Below, piece after piece: positions 16,562 through 24,394 of a stretch of 64,000 nucleotides of DNA. Source of the stretch: JAAYFJ01 sp964344295. GTDB taxonomy: Bacteria > Bacillota > Clostridia > Tissierellales > Peptoniphilaceae. The stretch lies in the NCBI GenBank assembly GCA_964344295.1, contig CAYFMR010000003.1:62001-126000 (forward strand), given 5' to 3'. A program made the translations under genes and the position numbers. Numbering within the stretch: position 1 is the stretch's first letter; each line of letters begins with the position of its first letter. The notes under the pieces were generated by a model. That model was given only the letters and a program-made list of their open reading frames with translations. It made no database searches and was not told the origin of the DNA.

Positions 16562-17952
16562 CCAAAGTGGCCATCATCGGCGGTGGTCCGGCAGGTTATG
16601 TTGCGGCCATTCGCGGAGCCCAACTGGGACTAGAGATTGTGTTGGTAGAAAAGGACCGCTTGGGAGGCACTTGCCTAAACCGCGGCTGCATTCCCACTAA
16701 GACGTATTTTGCCACGGCCAAGCTGATGGATGAAATGAGGCGGGCAGAGGAGTTTGCCGTCGTGGATGTCCAAGGCCACGTAGACGGCCCAGCTCTCTTG
16801 GCGCGCAAGGAACAAGTGGTGGATACATTGGTGAGGGGCATTGAGAGCATTGTCAAGAACTATCCCGCTATCACCTACATGGAAGGGGAAGCCACCATCA
16901 CAGACCCTCATACCATGACGGTAGCTGGAGAAGCGATAGAGGTGGATGCCATTGTCATTGCCACCGGCTCCAAGCCTCAAATGACTGAGACGACAGGCGT
17001 GGATTTACCAGGCGTGTTGACCAGCGACGAGTTGTTGGCCATGGACGAGGTACCGGAGAGTTTGATCGTCGTCGGTGCCGGGGTCATTGGGCTGGAGTTT
17101 GCCAGTATTTACCAAGGACTGGGCACGCAGGTGACGATGTTGGCCTCTCGCGTGTTAAAAAACGGAGACAAGGAAATCGGTCGTCGGTTGGTGCCTTTGA
17201 TGAAGGCGCAAGGCATGACCTTTTATCAAAATATCCGCGCTCAAGAGATTCGGCCGGTGGACGGCGGCTTGGAAGTGTTGGCTAAGTATAAAGATAAAGA
17301 TGGAACCGAAACAGTGCGAGCTCAGTATGTGCTCATTGCCAGTGGTCGTGGTCCGGTCTTGGAAGGGCTGAACCTGGATGAAGTCGGCGTGGCCTATAAC
17401 GATCATGGCATTGTGGTGGACGAGGGCTTTGCCACCAATGTGCCGGGGATCTACGCGATCGGCGACGTAAACGGCAGCGTGCAGTTAGCACATGTGGCCA
17501 GCGCCCAAGGGGTGGCGCTGATGGAGGATTTGGCAGGCGTACCCCGCACGGAAGTGGTGGATGTCTATCCCAGCTGTACGTTCACCTTGACGGAAGTAGC
17601 TCAAGTGGGAGCCACGGAAGAAGAGTTAAAAGAGCGGGGAGTGGACTACACGGTGTCCAAATTTAACTTTGCCGCCAATGGTAAGGCGTTGGCCATGAAC
17701 GAGGGTCAGGGGCTCGTGAAGTTCTTGGTGGACCGGGACAGGAAACTTTTGGGTGCCCATATCTTGGGACCCCATGCCAGCGATCTGATTCACGAGGCGG
17801 CGTTGGTGATGGCCAATGGCGGTGACGTGGAGACGATGACCAAGACAATCCATGCACATCCCACCTTAGGAGAGACGTTGCACGAAGCGTCCTTGGGTGT
17901 GTTTGGTCATGCCATTCATCAGGCGACCAAGCAAAAGAGAAAACGCACCTAA
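16558..17952 (+). CDS. lpdA: dihydrolipoyl dehydrogenase (glycine cleavage L protein)
   Basis: A 464-residue FAD-dependent disulfide oxidoreductase that reoxidises the dihydrolipoyl arm of GcvH with NAD+. It shows the N-terminal FAD fold GGGPAG (residues 8-13), the redox pair in GGTCLNRGC (Cys39, Cys44), the NAD-binding GAGVIGLEFASI and the C-terminal HAHPTLGET with the catalytic His. There is no N-terminal lipoyl domain, unlike some clostridial Lpd proteins. Its ATG overlaps the gcvPB stop, and a terminator follows, so this Lpd is dedicated to the gcv operon by position. Confidence 0.96.
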   Translation: MTKVAIIGGGPAGYVAAIRGAQLGLEIVLVEKDRLGGTCLNRGCIPTKTYFATAKLMDEMRRAEEFAVVDVQGHVDGPALLARKEQVVDTLVRGIESIVKNYPAITYMEGEATITDPHTMTVAGEAIEVDAIVIATGSKPQMTETTGVDLPGVLTSDELLAMDEVPESLIVVGAGVIGLEFASIYQGLGTQVTMLASRVLKNGDKEIGRRLVPLMKAQGMTFYQNIRAQEIRPVDGGLEVLAKYKDKDGTETVRAQYVLIASGRGPVLEGLNLDEVGVAYNDHGIVVDEGFATNVPGIYAIGDVNGSVQLAHVASAQGVALMEDLAGVPRTEVVDVYPSCTFTLTEVAQVGATEEELKERGVDYTVSKFNFAANGKALAMNEGQGLVKFLVDRDRKLLGAHILGPHASDLIHEAALVMANGGDVETMTKTIHAHPTLGETLHEASLGVFGHAIHQATKQKRKRT

Positions 17953-17966
17953 ACTGATGAGAGCAT

Positions 17967-18020
17967 AAAAAAAGATCCGACACGAGGAGACTTGGAGAGT
18001 CCGTCGTTCGGATCTTTTTT
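17967..18020. terminator. terminator of the gcv operon, shared with thiW
   Basis: AAAAAGATCCGA (17969-17980) pairs with TCGGATCTTTTTT (18008-18020) around a long inner segment that can pair further. It lies between convergent lpdA and thiW. Confidence 0.75.
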
Positions 18021-18035
18021 ACGTATGCAAGGGCT

Positions 18036-18542
18036 TTAGCGGAAGTGACTTTGCCATTTTTCCAAAGGCATGGTGTGGTTCAAGGCTTTCAATAAGAGGC
18101 CGCCGAGTATGGCTCCACCAGTGGTGCTGATGAAAAAGGGCACCAGGAAGGCATAGAAGACCACATTTTTTTGCATCACTAAAAGGGCGATGGGGTAGGC
18201 CAAGAAGGAGCCGAGGACACCTGTTCCCAAGATTTCACCGATCATGGCGGCCCAGATGTGTTTCCACTTGGTAAAGAAGAGACCGGCCAGTAAGGCGCCG
18301 CACATACTGCCGGGATAGGCGAGAAGTGTGCCGGAACCGATCATAATGCGGATGGTGGAAGTGACAAAGGCGCAAGCCACTGCCCACGCGGGACCCAAGA
18401 GCACGGAAGCAATGACATTGATCAGATGCTGCACGGGAAAGCATTTGGAAGCTCCAATGGGGATGTAGAGAAAGGATAAGATGACGCCCAGGGCACAGAG
18501 AATGCCGCCTAGGGCCAGTTTTTTTGTGACAGATGATTGCAT
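18036..18542 (-). CDS. thiW: ThiW, ECF-type thiamine-precursor transporter substrate component
   Basis: A 168-residue membrane protein of about five to six helices. The ThiW signature is clear: SKCFPVQHLINVIASVLLGP near the middle of the N-terminal half and LLAYPGSMCGALLAGL later. ThiW is the S-component of an energy-coupling factor importer for a thiazole-type thiamine precursor; the shared ECF ATPases and T-component are not in this window. I chose the ATG at 18542 with AAGGAG 10 bases upstream. No thiM/thiE genes adjoin and no TPP riboswitch is visible in its short leader, which is unusual for this family. Confidence 0.88.
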   Translation of the reverse strand: MQSSVTKKLALGGILCALGVILSFLYIPIGASKCFPVQHLINVIASVLLGPAWAVACAFVTSTIRIMIGSGTLLAYPGSMCGALLAGLFFTKWKHIWAAMIGEILGTGVLGSFLAYPIALLVMQKNVVFYAFLVPFFISTTGGAILGGLLLKALNHTMPLEKWQSHFR

Positions 18543-18582
18543 AGTAGCATGTCTCCTTATGGTCATAGATGGTTACGTGTTG

Positions 18583-18611
18583 ATTATAGCATTGAAGAAA
18601 AAAGAAGACAA
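18583..18611 (-). promoter_or_regulatory. promoter of thiW
   Basis: On the minus strand TTGTCT (18606-18611), 17-bp spacer, TATAAT (18583-18588). The transcript leader would be about 35 nt. Confidence 0.65.
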
Positions 18612-18632
18612 TAAAGGCGAGGGCAGTTCTGT

Positions 18633-18661
18633 TTGTCGCCGAGTCAACCTTGGGGTACAAT
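18633..18661 (+). promoter_or_regulatory. promoter of cca-glmM-degV-degV-mnmA
   Basis: TTGTCG (18633-18638), 17-bp spacer, TACAAT (18656-18661); back to back with the thiW promoter. Confidence 0.6.
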
Positions 18662-18684
18662 GGGAAAAAGGGGGTGAGGATGTG

Positions 18685-20064
18685 ATGGCAGAGGGAAAGG
18701 ATATGTGGCGAGAGTGGCCCAAAGAGGTTAGGCCGGTGGGTGAGGCTTTGGAGGCTCGAGGTTATCGTGCTTATGTGGTAGGTGGTGCCGTGCGGGATCG
18801 CCTGGGGGAAAGAGTGCCCACGGATTGGGATATGACCACGGATGCCACGCCGGAAGAGATGGGCGAGGTATTTGCATTATTTTCCACGACCTGGGAAGGG
18901 GCCAAATTCGGTACGGTGGGGGTGCTGGTCAACGGAGTGCAGGTGGAGGTGACCACCATGCGTCAAGACGGAGTCTACACGGACAGTCGCCATCCGGACC
19001 AGGTGCATTATACCACCTCGCTACACGAGGATCTGGCTCGCCGGGATTTTACCATCAATGCCATGGCCTGGTCTCCACGAGAGGGCCTGGTGGATCCTTT
19101 CGGAGGTCGCGCAGACTATCAAGCCCGGATGATCAGGGCGGTGGGTGAACCGCAACGACGTATGCAGGAAGACGCTCTACGCCTGCTGCGCGCCATTCGC
19201 TTTGCCGGCCAGCTGGGGTTTCAGGTGGAGGCAGAGACAAAAAAGGCTTTACAGGCGGAGGCTCCTCGGATTCAAACGACTGCTAAGGAGCGGGTGGGGC
19301 AGGAGATGGTGAGGATCATGACCCAAGAAGATCCTACCGGAGCCTTGAAAGCGATGGAGCAGTGGGGACTTTTGCGAGAACTCTTTCCTGCACTTCAAGC
19401 CATGGTGGGCTTTCCACAAAAGAGCCCATACCATCAATGGACCCTGTGGGAGCATACGCTGCTCGTGGTACAAGAGGTGGCTCGGGTGTCGACTCAGTTA
19501 GCTCTGCGTTTTGCGGCGCTTTTTCACGATGTGGGCAAACCGGCTACCCAGGTCATCGATGAGGACGGAATAGCTCATTACCACGGCCACGATGCTTTAG
19601 GAGCCCAGATGGCCTATGACACCATCCTCCAGTTGGGGTTGGGCAAGTCCTTAGCGAAGGAAACGGCCGGCTATATTGCGGAGCATATGCGAGCGCATGT
19701 GCCCATGGGATCGAAAGGGCTGGGGCGATTGATTCATCGCGTGGGGGCAGAGGCCGTTTTGGAACTGGTCACGTTGTGGCGCGCTGATCGCCTAGCTACA
19801 CAAGACGGACGCGGGTTAGAAGACATTGAGGCAAAGGAAAGGGCCCTGCAGGATTACTTAGACCGGTCTGTGCCCACCCACACGCGTGCCTTGGCGATTA
19901 ACGGTGACGATCTATTGCACATTGGGTATAGACAAGGTAAAATAATAGGAGAAACCTTGCAGTTGCTATTAGAGCGTGTATGGGAAGATCCAGGGTTTAA
20001 CGAAAAAGAGAAATTATTGGCATGGGCGAAAGAACGCCTAGACGCCGAGAACGGAGAGGTATAA
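18685..20064 (+). CDS. cca: CCA tRNA nucleotidyltransferase with HD domain
   Basis: A 460-residue class II nucleotidyltransferase that adds or repairs the 3' CCA of tRNA. The N-terminal palm has VVGGAVRDRL and the metal-binding DWDMTTDATP, then RRDFTINAMA and the RRMQEDALRLLRAIRFA motif. A C-terminal HD phosphohydrolase-type domain is present (WEHTLLVV, FAALFHDVGKP). I chose the ATG at 18685, 5 bases after GGTGAGG; the upstream open frame crosses the thiW divergent promoter. The stop overlaps the glmM start by one base. Confidence 0.93.
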   Translation: MAEGKDMWREWPKEVRPVGEALEARGYRAYVVGGAVRDRLGERVPTDWDMTTDATPEEMGEVFALFSTTWEGAKFGTVGVLVNGVQVEVTTMRQDGVYTDSRHPDQVHYTTSLHEDLARRDFTINAMAWSPREGLVDPFGGRADYQARMIRAVGEPQRRMQEDALRLLRAIRFAGQLGFQVEAETKKALQAEAPRIQTTAKERVGQEMVRIMTQEDPTGALKAMEQWGLLRELFPALQAMVGFPQKSPYHQWTLWEHTLLVVQEVARVSTQLALRFAALFHDVGKPATQVIDEDGIAHYHGHDALGAQMAYDTILQLGLGKSLAKETAGYIAEHMRAHVPMGSKGLGRLIHRVGAEAVLELVTLWRADRLATQDGRGLEDIEAKERALQDYLDRSVPTHTRALAINGDDLLHIGYRQGKIIGETLQLLLERVWEDPGFNEKEKLLAWAKERLDAENGEV

Positions 20065-21407
20065 TGGGAAGACTTTTTGGAACAGACGGGGTTCGCGGCA
20101 TTGCGAACCGGGAACTATCGGCTACTTTGGCGTATCAACTGGGGCGAGCCGCAGCGAAAGTGTTGGGCGGTGGCAAACGAGGTCTGATTTTGGTCGGCCG
20201 GGACACGAGACGCTCCGGCAGCATGTTAGAAGCAGCATTGCAGGCGGGAATTTGTTCCATGGGTCTAGACGTAGGCGCTTTGGGCATTGTTCCCACGCCG
20301 GCGGTGTCTTATCTGACGCGTCGCTACGAAGCCCTTTGTGGCATAGTCATCAGCGCCTCCCATAATCCTGGGGAGTATAACGGCATTAAGTTTTTTAACA
20401 GTGAGGGTTTTAAGCTCCGCGATGAGTTGGAAGATGAAATCGAAAGCGTTTTAAAAGAAAGCTTTTACTGGGAAGGGCCGACCGGGGAAGACGTAGGCCT
20501 GGTTTACGATTACAGCCATGGGATTGCCGATTATGAAGACTATTTGACAGAGGCTATGCCCGTGGATCTCACCGGTGTGAAAGTTGCCTTGGACACGGGG
20601 CATGGAGCCCTGTTTGGCATTGCTCCTCGCGTGTTTAAAAGACTGGGCGCACAGGTGATTTTGGCCAATGCGGAACCGGATGGCATGAACATTAACCGCC
20701 ATTGTGGATCTACCAACCCCCATATGATCCAACAGATGGTGCTGGAATCCGGGGCCGATGTAGGATTTAGCTTTGATGGTGATGGAGACCGGGTCATCGC
20801 CGTGGATGAGCGAGGCAAGATCATTGACGGAGACCATATTTTGGCCATTTGCGCCAAATGGCTTAAGGCCCATGATCGCTTACCGGGCGATCAGGTCGTA
20901 GGCACGGTGATGAGCAATTTGGGCTTAAAGAAATTCTTGGAAAGCCAAGGAATGAGGCTACACATGGCTCCGGTGGGAGACCGCTATGTCTTGGAATGGA
21001 TGCAGGAAAAAGGCGCGGTGCTCGGGGGCGAACAAAGCGGCCACATTATCTTTTTAGACTACAACACCACGGGGGATGGTTTGGCGACGGGGCTGCATCT
21101 TTTGGAAATCGCCATGGATATGGGACAACCCCTGTCGGAGCTAAATGATTTAATGACGAATTATCCCCAAATTCTGGTCAATGCCAAAGTCCCTAATGAC
21201 AAAAAAAACAGCTATGCAGAAAATCAGGTCATCGCTGCGGCTATTAAAGACTTGGAAGAGACTTTTCGTGATGAGGGACGCGTGGTCATTCGCCCTTCAG
21301 GCACAGAACCTTTGGTGCGTGTCATGATTGAGGGTAAAGACCAAGAATGGATTCAAGAAAAGGCCATGGCACTGGCCAAGCTGATTGAGGAGAATCTTTA
21401 TGATTGA
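20064..21407 (+). CDS. glmM: phosphoglucosamine mutase
   Basis: A 447-residue enzyme converting glucosamine-6-phosphate to glucosamine-1-phosphate for UDP-GlcNAc and peptidoglycan synthesis. The N-terminal FGTDGVRG, the active phosphoserine loop ISASHNP (Ser99), the Mg-binding DGDGDR and the C-terminal RPSGTEPLVRVM are all present. The ATG overlaps the cca stop (TAATG), and the C-terminus overlaps the first degV gene by 8 bases. Full length for the family. Confidence 0.97.
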   Translation: MGRLFGTDGVRGIANRELSATLAYQLGRAAAKVLGGGKRGLILVGRDTRRSGSMLEAALQAGICSMGLDVGALGIVPTPAVSYLTRRYEALCGIVISASHNPGEYNGIKFFNSEGFKLRDELEDEIESVLKESFYWEGPTGEDVGLVYDYSHGIADYEDYLTEAMPVDLTGVKVALDTGHGALFGIAPRVFKRLGAQVILANAEPDGMNINRHCGSTNPHMIQQMVLESGADVGFSFDGDGDRVIAVDERGKIIDGDHILAICAKWLKAHDRLPGDQVVGTVMSNLGLKKFLESQGMRLHMAPVGDRYVLEWMQEKGAVLGGEQSGHIIFLDYNTTGDGLATGLHLLEIAMDMGQPLSELNDLMTNYPQILVNAKVPNDKKNSYAENQVIAAAIKDLEETFRDEGRVVIRPSGTEPLVRVMIEGKDQEWIQEKAMALAKLIEENLYD

Positions 21408-22266
21408 TACCAATAAACATATTGCGATTATTTCGGATTCGGCAGCGGATATTTCCCGCCAAGAGGAAAAGGAATGGGGCATTACCATGGTCCCGTTTTA
21501 CATTGACATGGGCCACCATTCCTTTGTCGATGATGAAAATCTAGATGTAGAGGCGCTTTTAAAGGCCATGGACGAAACTGCGAACTTAAGCCCTGTTAAG
21601 ACGGCTTGCCCCTCTCCCGGAGCCTATTTAGAAGCGATGAAACAGGCCGAGGCGGATCATATTTTTATTTTGACCATTTCTCGAAAACTCTCAGCTTCCT
21701 GGGAGAGCGCCATGGCCGCCAAACGTGGATTTTTGGAAAGCTTCCCCCAAAAAAAGGTGGAGGTCATCGATTCCATGAGTGCTGCGGCCGGCAGCGGCTT
21801 GGTATTACAAACGTTGGCCGAGTATGTGCGCGAGGGCCTGGACTTTGACGTCGTGACCGAGAAAATTCGCAAGTTTGCGGAAGGGATGAGAACCTTTTTC
21901 GTCTTGGATTCTTTGGAAAACCTGATTAAAAACGGTCGGCTTCCCTTGTTAAAAGGGGCCCTTGCCAAAATGTTGGGGATTAAAGTTATTTTAGGCTCCA
22001 ATGGACAAGGGGAGATTGAGGCCTTTGAAAAGCACAGGGGTCTAAAGAAGACGTTGCAGCGCATGGCGGAAACGGTAGTCTCTTTGGCGGAAAAGCCGGA
22101 GGACCAGACACTCTATATCACTTATGCAGGAGATCCGGCTAATGCATTACAGCTAAAAAAACTGGTGCAAGAACGTATGACTTGGAAAGAGATTGTGATG
22201 CACCACTCCCGTGGCCTGTCGACATCCTATACGCAACGTAACGGGGTCGTGGTGGCATTTCGATAG
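21400..22266 (+). CDS. DegV family fatty-acid-binding protein, copy 1
   Basis: A 288-residue DegV/FakB-like protein; FakB proteins bind a fatty acid and present it to the kinase FakA. It shows the N-terminal IISDSAADIS, the ligand-contact stretch TISRKLSASW, and the late DSLENLIKNGR and KHRGLKKT blocks. I chose the ATG at 21400, preceded by GAGGAG. It is followed by a clear paralog in tandem. FakA is not in the window, so binding of fatty acid is inferred from the family. Confidence 0.92.
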   Translation: MIDTNKHIAIISDSAADISRQEEKEWGITMVPFYIDMGHHSFVDDENLDVEALLKAMDETANLSPVKTACPSPGAYLEAMKQAEADHIFILTISRKLSASWESAMAAKRGFLESFPQKKVEVIDSMSAAAGSGLVLQTLAEYVREGLDFDVVTEKIRKFAEGMRTFFVLDSLENLIKNGRLPLLKGALAKMLGIKVILGSNGQGEIEAFEKHRGLKKTLQRMAETVVSLAEKPEDQTLYITYAGDPANALQLKKLVQERMTWKEIVMHHSRGLSTSYTQRNGVVVAFR

Positions 22267-22363
22267 CAAGAAGGTAGATTGAGACGGTCTGGGCACCATT
22301 GAAAGTGATGAAAAGTGATGATAAGAAGATAAGTTGGGATGGGGACAAGCGAGGAGAATGTTT

Positions 22364-23221
22364 ATGACGAATACAGCAAAAGGGATAGGGATCATCGCGG
22401 ATACATCGGCAGATATTTCTTATGAGCAGGAAAAAGAGTGGGGCGTCAAAATGATTCCCTTTTATATTGATGTGGATCACCAAACGTTTGTGGATGATGA
22501 GCAGTTGAATAAAGAAGAGTTGTTGGTGGCCATGGAAAATTCCCGTGAATTCATCCGTTCCGCGTGCGCTTCCCCAGGAGTGTACTTGGATGCGATGAGA
22601 GATATGAAGCAAGATGAAATCATCGTATTGACCATTTCTCGTAAATTATCTGGCTCTTGGGATAGTGCTAGAGCGGCCAGAGAGTACTTTCTAAAAGAAT
22701 TCCCCCATAAAAAAGTAGAGGTTATCGATTGCCTGACGGCAGCGGCGGGCGCCGGATTGGCCTTGCATACTTTGGTAGAGTATGTTAAAGAGGGCTGGGA
22801 TTTGGACACGGTGACCCATAAGATTCAAGAGTTTACCAAGCAGGCGAGAACTTTTTTGGTACTGGATTCCCTAGATGTGGTGATTAAAAATGGCCGAGTA
22901 CCTCTGCTCAAAGGGAAAATCGCTAAGATGTTGGGAATCAAACTGGTTTTGGGCTCCAACGGCGAAGGCGAAATCATTATGTATGACAAACATCGCGGAC
23001 TGAAGCGTACGATGCAGGAAATGGGGCAGCTCATCAGCTCTTTGGTGGAATGCCCTGAAGAAAAAACGCTATTTATCTCTTACGCGGGAAGTGCGGCTAA
23101 TGCTTTGCAATTAAAAGAGCTTTTAACCAAGCATCTAAACTGGAAGGACGTCGTCGTCAACCATACCAGGGGCGTTTGCACAATGTATGCTCAGCGTAAC
23201 GACGTGATTGTGGCATTCTGA
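22364..23221 (+). CDS. DegV family fatty-acid-binding protein, copy 2
   Basis: A 285-residue paralog of the preceding gene, with the same blocks in the same order (IIADTSADIS, TISRKLSGSW, DSLDVVIKNGR, KHRGLKRT). The start region GAGGAGAATGTTTATGAC closely copies that of copy 1, so the duplication included the ribosome binding site; I use the ATG at 22364, 7 bases from GAGGAG. The lipid-contact regions differ between copies, which fits FakB pairs that prefer different fatty acids (inference). The stop overlaps mnmA by one base. Confidence 0.92.
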   Translation: MTNTAKGIGIIADTSADISYEQEKEWGVKMIPFYIDVDHQTFVDDEQLNKEELLVAMENSREFIRSACASPGVYLDAMRDMKQDEIIVLTISRKLSGSWDSARAAREYFLKEFPHKKVEVIDCLTAAAGAGLALHTLVEYVKEGWDLDTVTHKIQEFTKQARTFLVLDSLDVVIKNGRVPLLKGKIAKMLGIKLVLGSNGEGEIIMYDKHRGLKRTMQEMGQLISSLVECPEEKTLFISYAGSAANALQLKELLTKHLNWKDVVVNHTRGVCTMYAQRNDVIVAF

Positions 23222-24258
23222 TGAAACGTGTATTATTAGGCATGAGTGGCGGTGTGGACAGTGCTGTGGCCGCAACTTTGTTGCAAAGAGAAGGGTATGA
23301 GGTGCACGGGGTCACGCTAAAGACGCTCCCTCAGATGGATTCTACTGCTATTGCTGATGCGGAGAACGTGGCCAAATCCTTGGGGATGACATGGGAATTG
23401 GTGGATGTTTCCGAGGATTTTAAAAAAAGGGTTACCGATCCGTTTTTGGAAAGTTTTCAACGAGGTGAAACGCCCAATCCCTGTGTCATTTGCAATAAGG
23501 AAGTGAAGCTGAAATACTTATTCCAAGTGGCTGACAAAAGGGGCTACTGTGATGTGGCCACGGGTCATTATGCACGCATCGAACGAGATGACGAAGGCTA
23601 TGGTCTGTTTAAGGGGTTAGACGACAAGAAAGACCAAAGCTATTTTCTCTATGCCATTGATCCGGCTTGGCTCCCCCGGTTGCGTTTTCCCTTAGGAGGG
23701 TGGACTAAAGACAAAGTACGCCAATTGGCGGCAGAAGCGCGCTTAGCGGTGGCTTCCAAAAAGGATAGCGAGGATTTGTGCTTTGTGTTTGACGGAGACT
23801 TGGAAGGCTACTTTACAGACCATGGCGTAGGTGATACGCCGGGTTCCTATGTGGATGCCGCCGGACGTGTGTTGGGGACACATCGCGGTGTGCATCACTA
23901 CACAATCGGCCAGCGCAAGGGACTGGGCATCGCTTTGGGACAAAAAGTCTTTGTGACCAGAATCGACGCTGCCACCAACGAAGTGGTCTTGGGGACCCAT
24001 GAGCAGCTAATGGCCAGAGAGGTGACGTTGCGGGAGTTTCAATGGCTGAGAAAGCCAAAACCGGATGACGAACTGACGGGGAGGGGCCGATATGGTGGGC
24101 ACAATGAGCCGTTAACGGTAGACGAGACGGGCGGCGAGGTGCACGTGACCTTTATCGCGCCGCAACGGGCCTTGACGCCGGGGCAGAGCTTAGTCATTTA
24201 TCGGGAAGAGCAGGTCCTGGGTGGCGGCGTCATCGAAACAGTGTGTCCGCAGGAATAA
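23221..24258 (+). CDS. mnmA: tRNA-specific 2-thiouridylase MnmA
   Basis: A 345-residue enzyme that installs 2-thiouridine at the wobble position of Lys, Glu and Gln tRNAs. The PP-loop GMSGGVDSAVAA, the catalytic cysteines in NPCVICNKEVK and in DSEDLCFV, ATGHYARI, KDQSYFLY and HYTIGQRKGLGI are all visible. The length is slightly short but complete. The ATG overlaps the degV copy 2 stop (TGATG). No cysteine desulfurase gene sits nearby; in many Firmicutes one adjoins mnmA. Confidence 0.96.
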   Translation: MKRVLLGMSGGVDSAVAATLLQREGYEVHGVTLKTLPQMDSTAIADAENVAKSLGMTWELVDVSEDFKKRVTDPFLESFQRGETPNPCVICNKEVKLKYLFQVADKRGYCDVATGHYARIERDDEGYGLFKGLDDKKDQSYFLYAIDPAWLPRLRFPLGGWTKDKVRQLAAEARLAVASKKDSEDLCFVFDGDLEGYFTDHGVGDTPGSYVDAAGRVLGTHRGVHHYTIGQRKGLGIALGQKVFVTRIDAATNEVVLGTHEQLMAREVTLREFQWLRKPKPDDELTGRGRYGGHNEPLTVDETGGEVHVTFIAPQRALTPGQSLVIYREEQVLGGGVIETVCPQE

Positions 24259-24276
24259 AGGAATAGGAAGATTCGC

Positions 24277-24305
24277 AAGAGCTTGCAGGTGCAGGCTCTT
24301 TTTTT
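24277..24305 (+). terminator. terminator after mnmA
   Basis: AAGAGCTTGCA / TGCAGGCTCTT with one bulge, followed by seven T residues. Confidence 0.75.
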
Positions 24306-24312
24306 GTACAGT

Positions 24313-24340
24313 TTTACAGAGTGTTTACCGATCTCTCATA
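24313..24340 (+). promoter_or_regulatory. PhoP-like direct repeats and promoter of the alkaline phosphatase gene
   Basis: TTTACA (24313-24318), TTTACC (24324-24329) and CTCATA (24335-24340) recur with an exact 11-bp period, matching the known PhoP box half-site TT(A/C/T)A(C/T)A at 6, 5 and 5 of 6 bases. TTTACA and TCATAT (24336-24341) can also be read as a -35/-10 pair with 17-bp spacing. The array stands 55 bp before an alkaline phosphatase start. Confidence 0.6.
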
Positions 24341-24394
24341 TCTTGCACACAAGGGACTGTTACGATGAGATCATTACATAGAAGGAGGTTTCAA

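Noticed and set aside
22267..22363. Short direct repeat AAGTGATGAA between the degV genes
   Set aside because: Only two imperfect copies in a purine-rich spacer; probably chance.
24221..24394. Upstream extension of the alkaline phosphatase frame
   Set aside because: It overlaps mnmA, a terminator and the PhoP-like repeats; the ATG at 24395 starts a proper signal peptide.
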